A DNA stretch of 64,000 nucleotides from Isoetes taiwanensis (taxonomy: Eukaryota > Streptophyta > Lycopodiopsida > Isoetales > Isoetaceae), in the NCBI GenBank assembly GCA_021234155.1, contig JAJEKV010000020.1, positions 3,828,563-3,892,562 on the forward strand, given 5' to 3'. A model generated the notes under the pieces. The model was not told the origin of the DNA. It searched no databases and saw only the letters and a program-made list of their open reading frames with translations. Positions within the stretch are counted from its first letter, which is position 1, and each line of letters starts with the position of its first letter. Below, piece by piece: positions 59,778 through 64,000 of the stretch. A program made the position numbers and the translations under genes.

Positions 59778-61085
59778 GATCACTTGGACTGTGTTATGCT
59801 TGAGGTACATGTTATGTATGGTTGTTTATTTTTTATTGAACGATAGATGTATATGTATGAACACTATTCTCATAGATGATATCCTGATCTTTGGTATCAA
59901 GATGTATTGAGAATCTTGGCTATGCTCACTGAAGAAGAACATTGACTTCATAGTTCCTTTGTACTCGTGTTCAAATTTAAGCATGGGCATTTAAAATCTA
60001 TGGTCTTTTCATATATAAGAAGTTGTAGAATGTAAATCAGGAAACTGAGGCAACAAGGAGAGATGCAGACTTAAGTTTAAGAGGCAACTTCTTGTTTCTC
60101 TCAAGTTGTAGCAGGCCAAATGGTAAGTTTCAGGTAGGTTAATTGATGACAACCTACCAAGGTTTGTATGCTTGATTAATCATGCTTATTTTCCAGGGTG
60201 GTGAGAAAGCGCAGTGAAATAGCATGCAAAAGCTGCTTGTGTATAATTTAGCTGCGTTTGTAAAGGTAATGAAACGTCAACCAAAAGCACAGAAATGGAT
60301 GTTTTGCTCTGACATGGAGATTGGAATCAGCCAATTGGCTGCTTGGCTTCCAGATGGCATGACTTGATCTGGTCGCCTTAACCTCATGATCACTGTAATT
60401 GTAAACATCAATATAATGCCTGAAGCGGCTTGTACCATTTCCTTGTCTAAGGTATTAGTTAAAGAGCTCCCTTTTGTTACTCTTGCTCTTGTTGCATAAC
60501 TTATATTTAAAACCACCAACAGAAGCATAGAAGATATACTTTGTGGACAAGTTAATTCTTTAGAACAGCAAGAGGAGACACCCTATGCTTGTTTCTTCGT
60601 TGCCCACCTTCAATAGTACCGACTGGAATAAAGCATTGTAAAACTTGCGTAAAACCATTCAAGAGTGGTATTGTGTCCAATCTGATGAATTAAGTGCTCT
60701 ACTATTGTTGCATAAAATGGGCGACGCCAAACCCCATTTTAGCATCCTACAATGACGTCTGTGCATTTTACGGCTGCACCTTGAATTCACGGCTGCATTT
60801 TGAGCTGTTCATATTATCGAGTTTCATAAAGAAAACTACTGTAGCTAACAAAATAATTCGGGCAGCCATGTATTTCGTCCCCAATGGCAATCTGTGTGTG
60901 CAAGCAAGAATGGTAAAAAATATATCCCATACAAAGTCTCCACAAAGGTAGTTTTTGGGAAACCCCTACGTTTATATTCAAAATTTTTGAAATGCCCCTA
61001 TTTTAAGGGTAATGTTGATGGAAATGATGGTAACTTTTTTTGTGATTCAACCAAAAAAAAGTGTGTCTTTGAGATATATTGTAAA
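59778..61085 (+). pseudogene. Partial, internally deleted duplicate of the PHD/GNAT gene
   Basis: 59778-60028 matches 42909-43163 (the end of the exon coding the PHD half 'HLDCVMLE', then intron). 60029-61085 matches 46796-47813 (last exon and 3' flank). About 3.6 kb in between, including the GNAT domain, is missing. The junction near 60028 has only a few bases in common. Divergence is a few percent. It cannot make a functional protein. It keeps the pre-Helitron state of the locus. Confidence 0.9.
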
Positions 61086-61431
61086 TAACGATAATATCTT
61101 CTTATTAAAGTTAAAATCATCTAAATTGGTGTCCGAAATTTTAAGTTGTCATCTTTTAAATTCGTGCAATTTTTTGTGTACAAAAAGTAACCTAATTTGT
61201 GATTTCGAAGTCTAATTCAGGTGATTTTAACTTTGATAGGAACATATTGTTCTTATCTACAATATCTCTTGAGAATATATTTTTTTCATTTGGATCATTA
61301 CAGAAAAGTTACGGTCATTTCTATTAAAGGTACCTATAAAACAAGGGCATTTTGCATAAATATAGGGGCATTATTATAAATTGCCCCTACTTTTCTGTGG
61401 TTTAATGGTATACTTGTATTAGGAAATCGAT

Positions 61432-61790
61432 GCGCGGAAGATTTTTCTTCATGGACACTTCTCGATGGCACCTTCACGAGTTTTGGTTTTGTATGATCCA
61501 GTTTTTAGACTTGCTTTTATAAGTGTTGCTGATATGCCTAGATTGGCAAGAGTTGTTAGTAAGGCCAAGAAGTTTCTCTTTTAGCTTTTAGGACTAAATA
61601 TGACTCGCTGAGTGATTATGACTATGAAATTAATCATAGTAAACGTTGCCAGAAGAGATGATACTTTTATTTGTGTTCTAGATTTGCTATTAGAGGTACA
61701 CATGAGATTTATAATGTGATGGATGTTGATTTGACTGTTGAAATTGACAAATCGTTTAAGGGCATATACAAGGGGGTTTTTGCCAACCCC
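61432..61790 (+). pseudogene. Coding-like fragment, product unknown
   Basis: The plus strand reads 'FLHGHFSMAPSRVLVLYDPV', 'FRLAFISVADMPRLARVVSK' to a stop at 61584, then after a frame change 'YFYLCSRFAIRGTHEIYNVM' and 'DVDLTVEIDKSFK'. Amino-acid usage is protein-like, but I do not recognise the family. It may be a remnant of a transposon or host gene. Confidence 0.3.
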
Positions 61791-61935
61791 TTACACGCAA
61801 ATGGAATACCCTCTATACAATAGGTGCATCCCTCGGGATGCTGTTACAAATTCAAATAAGAATTATTAGTAGCGTATGAATCTGAAGGTCGAACTTTCTA
61901 ATGTTCGATTTCTTATTTTAAAGATTCTATAAAGT

Positions 61936-63240
61936 CACTACAAGAGAATGATGGTTAAACGTCATAACATTAGTCAGAGAGCCTTTGTAAAACAGACAAT
62001 TGTCCAAACCTTATTCCTGACGAATGAAGTGACGGGTTTTATCTGACGAATATTAGTCAGAAGATTAGACAGAGTAAAAGTCATGTTCTTAGTTATATAT
62101 TTAGTCAGTCTCTTAGTCACCAGTTTAGTCAGATGACTAGTCAATGTAATAGATAGAATCTTATTTTGTTAGTCAGTTAGTCAGTTTATTAAATAGCTAA
62201 TTAGTCAGCTAATTAGGTACGTAACTAGTCAATGTATTACTTAGATATTTAGTGATATTAGTCAAATACTTAGTCAAAATGTTCGTCATAGTAATAGTTA
62301 GGATATGGGTCAATTATTAGTCAGACAGTTGGTCAGGCAATAGTCAGACAATTAGTCAGGTTATTTAGCCACGACATTAGTTATTAGTCAGAAGAACAGT
62401 CAAGATATAATTCTATTAACATTCATTACAATAGACATAATAGCAATTAACATTTGTTACAACAGATAAAATAGAATAAAAATGCGATTGCCATTTGTGA
62501 ACAACAGATACAATAGAATAAAAAGCAAAATGTAAAGATAAAGACTTGATTACAATCAGTAGTCATTACAAGTAGTCAAAACTTAAGACTTGATTACAAA
62601 TCAGTAGTCATTACAAGTAGTCATTACAGATTAAAGATAGTAAGAGCAAAGTGTACAAATTCAGAACCCAAATTTCTGCCAATGCCTCAATTCTTGCTCT
62701 TCTTCCCTTTTTTTCTCGATGTGGATGCATTATCATTTCTCTTGCTGCCCTCCTCCACATCATTTCTCTTCTTCATAATCATCTCTTCCATACTCCTTGC
62801 ACTCTCCAATCCTGTCTCCATAACTCGTCGTAAAAAGCATCAATGTCAGCAGCATCTTCATGTGGCAAATCAGGGGCGTCTACACGACAATTTAACTCCA
62901 CTGCAATCCCCACATCATCTTCCACATCTTCCGCTCTAATCTCCTCTACTCCATCCACTTCTTGCTCACCTCCATCAACTACGTGGGTATTCTCGCCTTC
63001 CTCAACTCCATGGGCTGGCTCGCCTTCTAGATCCACATGAACTAGTGCTTCTTCTTCCCTTCGATCTTCGTGCGCCTTGGTGTTTGCTTCCTAAAACAGA
63101 AGTTGTTTAAGGTAAGAGAAGGATATATCAGAATGCTACAAAGTAGAAATTACCTTTAGTTGTTTTCCTCTTCGCTGCTTATTCTTCCTCTCGCCCTTCT
63201 TTCCTAAGAAATGCAACGCCTCAAACTACAAAAGAACAAA
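61936..63240 (-). mobile_element. CACTA (En/Spm)-type terminus with subterminal repeats and ORF remnants
   Basis: CACTACAAGAGAA at 61936 matches the common plant CACTA terminal repeat (CACTACAAGAAA). Roughly 18 copies of (T)TAGTCA(G) follow within 61965-62400, as expected of subterminal protein-binding repeats in this superfamily. A minus-strand exon-like ORF rich in Asp/Glu (62779-63085, for example 'DAADIDAFYDELWRQDW') and a basic one (63155-63235, 'GKKGERKNKQRRGKQLK') lie inside. No right-hand terminus was found before the window ends. Confidence 0.55.
62540..62632. repeat. ~44 bp tandem duplication
   Basis: 'acttgattacaa' and 'tcagtagtcattacaagtag' are repeated twice in tandem, inside the presumed CACTA element. 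Confidence 0.7.
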
Positions 63241-63595
63241 AAAATCAGAAATTTTGAGCTCTCACATTTGATCAGAAAGAACAAAAAAATCAGAAATCAG
63301 AACTAAACAAGCTTATATTTCCAGGAATTCTCCCTTCGGCAATTAGAGATTCTCGATATGCCCTGTATGATCTCTTCTTCTTTATCACTGCCATAGTTGT
63401 TGCAGAAGGGTAAGCACCCCAATCCCGGAACTACATAAGATAAAAAAATAGAGTTAGTCAAGAAAAATCTTTGCTTGCTGATCCAAATCCAGACGATCAT
63501 TTCTCGATAAAAGGAACCGTCGAATCTAGCAACGTTTTCTCTGAGAAAGCACGCAGACGTTGCGTTGAGGCAAAAGGTTGCGTCTGCTTTATTAC

Positions 63596-63862
63596 CTGTT
63601 AAATTTTGGCTAAATATTTTGCGATTGACAAGGTACCTCATGAGACTGAAGAGGCAGGTCTTGTTGAGCGATTTGGTAGGAAGAGCCTGACAAGGTCCAA
63701 AATGAGGCCCAAGGGTCTGGACCGTGCAAGAATGTCTGGAATGTTAAAATCCATGGCTGCCTTCACTGCATAGGTTAGGCCATATGATAAGAAAGCATTC
63801 CATGCTTCTGATTCTGCTTCTAACAACTCCTCCTCTGGGCTGAACGCATTTGCATTTCTCAT
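63596..63862 (-). pseudogene. Plant O-methyltransferase, first exon (frameshifted)
   Basis: From the ATG at 63862: 'MRNANAFSPEEELLEAESEA', 'WNAFLSYGLTYAVKAAMDFN', 'IPDILARS', the helical N-terminal dimerisation part of COMT-type SAM-dependent O-methyltransferases. Near 63650 one base is lost. The downstream frame then reads 'LFSLMRYLVNRKIFSQN', as the family requires. The exon ends at a GTAATA donor (63595). The longer frame from 63976 is probably 5' UTR. The catalytic SAM-binding exons are not in the window. Such enzymes methylate phenolics in lignin and flavonoid pathways. The substrate is unknown. Confidence 0.7.
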
Positions 63863-64000
63863 TCTGATTTTGAGTATGTTCAGCCATTGCGTTGCACACA
63901 TTGGTGCACTATGTAAGTATGTATACTTATAAGCTTCTTGCTGGTTGATACCGGATCTGAAAAACCAGCCAGCCACAAAGTAAGCGGTCTTGTAAAATAC

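Noticed and set aside
32268-61085. A single segmental duplication of L1 plus PHD gene (A + gene, B + partial gene)
   Set aside because: L1 copy B has its own poly(A) tail and target duplication and lies inside a Helitron that inserted after the PHD duplication, so the parallel order is coincidental.
61965-62630. CRISPR-like array because of the regularly recurring TAGTCAG words
   Set aside because: The spacing is irregular, the units are 6-8 bp, there are no spacers of constant length, and the setting is a plant transposon. Subterminal CACTA repeats explain it.

Overview
The window looks like nuclear DNA of a land plant with a large, repeat-rich genome. The evidence is an intron-bearing plant-type PHD/acetyltransferase gene, plant L1 elements with a DUF4283-like ORF1, a plant Ty3/gypsy element, a CACTA terminus, a Helitron and an O-methyltransferase exon. 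A relic that reads like an axonemal dynein heavy chain would fit a lineage with motile sperm, or one that lost them recently (fern, lycophyte or gymnosperm rather than angiosperm). That placement is inference. All protein identities come from reading motifs, not from a search.

Layout. 1-868: 3' end of a decayed non-LTR element. 869-4170: no gene, several small tandem repeats. 4177-17070: dynein-like relic whose exon is split by a 12.3 kb LTR retrotransposon complex (4382-16676, coding on the minus strand) flanked by GTCAG. 17595-20655: exons of a membrane-anchored RING protein (APD-like), itself broken by a ~430 bp insertion with a 17 bp target duplication. 22600-23440: fragment of a second LINE. 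23859-30345: 6.5 kb non-LTR element with a pentanucleotide tail, same family as 1-868. 32268-37840: L1 copy A, minus strand. 39836-46982: the one apparently intact gene, an IDM1-like Agenet/PHD/GNAT histone acetyltransferase. 47814-57612: a 9.8 kb Helitron, minus strand, carrying a full-length L1 (copy B, 48376-55122). 58488-59378: truncated kinase joined to an AIR9-type domain. 59778-61085: partial, internally deleted duplicate of the PHD gene. 61936 onward: CACTA-type terminus with subterminal repeats. 63596-63862: first exon of an O-methyltransferase with a frameshift.

How the parts relate. The most informative structure is the Helitron. Its 3' hairpin and CTAG end lie at 47814-47843, its TC end at 57612, and the downstream partial duplicate of the PHD gene preserves the unoccupied A|T site at 61085/61086. 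This gives an order of events: PHD 3' duplication, then Helitron insertion, then L1 insertion inside the Helitron. Almost everything else is retrotransposon sequence inserted into older genes or into short tandem repeats. The only gene likely to make a full product is the PHD/GNAT gene. I saw no tRNA or rRNA gene and no CRISPR array, and I do not claim promoters.
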